From Bacillota bacterium (GTDB taxonomy: Bacteria; Bacillota; Bacilli; Alicyclobacillales; SLC66): a stretch of DNA of 6,023 bases. Made by a program: the position numbers and the translations under genes. Of this stretch, positions 5,539 to 6,023 are shown piece by piece. The notes under the pieces are model-generated. The model worked only from the letters and a program-made list of their open reading frames with translations. It was not told the origin of the DNA and did not search any database. The stretch lies in the NCBI GenBank assembly GCA_021797415.1, contig JAJZZT010000089.1, positions 1 through 6,023 of the forward strand, written 5' to 3'. Positions within the stretch are counted from its first letter, which is position 1. Every line of letters starts with the position of its first letter.

Positions 5539-6023
5539 TTGTCTACTGATAGTGGCGGCGCCGGGCGCACACCGCTGCCGCGCCGCAAGGAAGTCCGGTT
5601 TGTCAGGGCCGATTCCGCTCCAGCGGGGCAGACGCTGCACACTGAACCTAATGTCGGGCTGGCGCGCGCAAAACGTCCAGGCAAGCTGCCCGCAAACGCC
5701 GAGGCACGGGTCCGTCGCCTAAAAGCGACCGCCAAGAAAGTGGGCGGCGGCGTGCGCAAGGGCCAACAGCGCATCGCGCGACCACCGGCCGCCGGCAAAG
5801 CCCCCGGTCAGGATGCGCTCGGCGGACTGGGGAAACTGCTCTCGCCGAAGAACTTTGATCAATCCATGGACACGATCTCCAACCTGCGCTCATTTTGCAA
5901 ACAGTGCATCAAATACGTGCAACAGGCGGACGGTGTTCTGGATACGCTCTTTGTCACGGGAAATTCCCTGAAAGAGACCGGCGTGCTCAAAAAAATCGCG
6001 GAGAGCAAGGGCAAGAATCTGTC
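5539..6023 (+). CDS. Unidentified basic protein with CxxC motif (3' end outside the window)
   Basis: The frame stays open from the TGA at 5461-5463 to the right edge. TTG 5539 is chosen because of the ribosome site at 5526-5534, giving at least 161 residues. Residues 1-90 are low-complexity and rich in Arg, Lys, Ala, Gly and Pro (about 21 basic against 5 acidic residues), probably disordered and able to bind nucleic acid or another polyanion. From about 100 onward the sequence becomes ordinary and looks helical, with a CxxC (C120, C123) in SFCKQCIKYV and a further Lys-rich helix at 144-159. There is no signal peptide or membrane segment in the visible part. I do not recognise the family. A small spore or coat-associated protein of the YqfQ/VrrA kind is a loose guess from composition only. 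It is 148 bp downstream of aspB on the same strand, probably with its own promoter. The C-terminal part has normal GC-rich codon use, which supports it as a real gene. Confidence 0.7.
   Translation, partial: MSTDSGGAGRTPLPRRKEVRFVRADSAPAGQTLHTEPNVGLARAKRPGKLPANAEARVRRLKATAKKVGGGVRKGQQRIARPPAAGKAPGQDALGGLGKLLSPKNFDQSMDTISNLRSFCKQCIKYVQQADGVLDTLFVTGNSLKETGVLKKIAESKGKNL

Noticed and set aside
1..6023. Mobile element, CRISPR array, tRNA/rRNA, riboswitch or a novel defence-type system
   Set aside because: Looked for terminal repeats, transposase motifs, regularly spaced repeats and structured RNA signatures and saw none. The identifiable genes are core metabolism and cell-wall functions.

Overview
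This looks like an ordinary chromosomal segment of a GC-rich, spore-forming member of the Bacillota, probably a Bacilli lineage such as Alicyclobacillaceae. That placement is inferred from protein resemblance and base composition (roughly 60 % G+C by eye), with no database search. SpeE and SpeB closely resemble the Bacillus subtilis proteins as I remember them. The grouping of a class A penicillin-binding protein next to speE-speB matches the B. subtilis pbpG-speE-speB (ywhE-ywhF-ywhG) neighbourhood.

Layout. Positions 3-164 (+) hold the last 53 codons of an unidentified gene that converges on speB with only 6 bp between the stop codons. Positions 171-1921 (-) hold a two-gene polyamine operon, speE then speB. 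SpeB makes putrescine from agmatine and SpeE turns putrescine into spermidine. A 119-bp divergent intergenic region (1922-2040) carries an extended -10 promoter for speE and, overlapping it on the other strand, a SigF-like promoter for the PBP gene. Positions 2041-4128 (+) encode a complete bifunctional class A PBP (pbpG type). After 59 bp, with its own extended -10 promoter, comes a complete aspartate aminotransferase gene (aspB, 4188-5390, +). A 148-bp intergenic region (5391-5538) contains a perfect 10-bp inverted repeat and two competing promoter-like signals. The last gene (5539 to the window edge, +) is an unrecognised, very basic protein that starts with TTG.

How the parts relate. speE-speB is one metabolic unit. 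The PBP builds peptidoglycan and, by analogy with B. subtilis pbpG and from its SigF-like promoter, may act in the forespore. aspB supplies aspartate/glutamate interconversion and appears to have its own promoter. I find no mobile element, CRISPR array, RNA gene or novel system. The points worth a second look are regulatory (the SigF-like promoter, the inverted repeat, and a terminator-like signal inside the end of pbpG) and the unidentified terminal gene.
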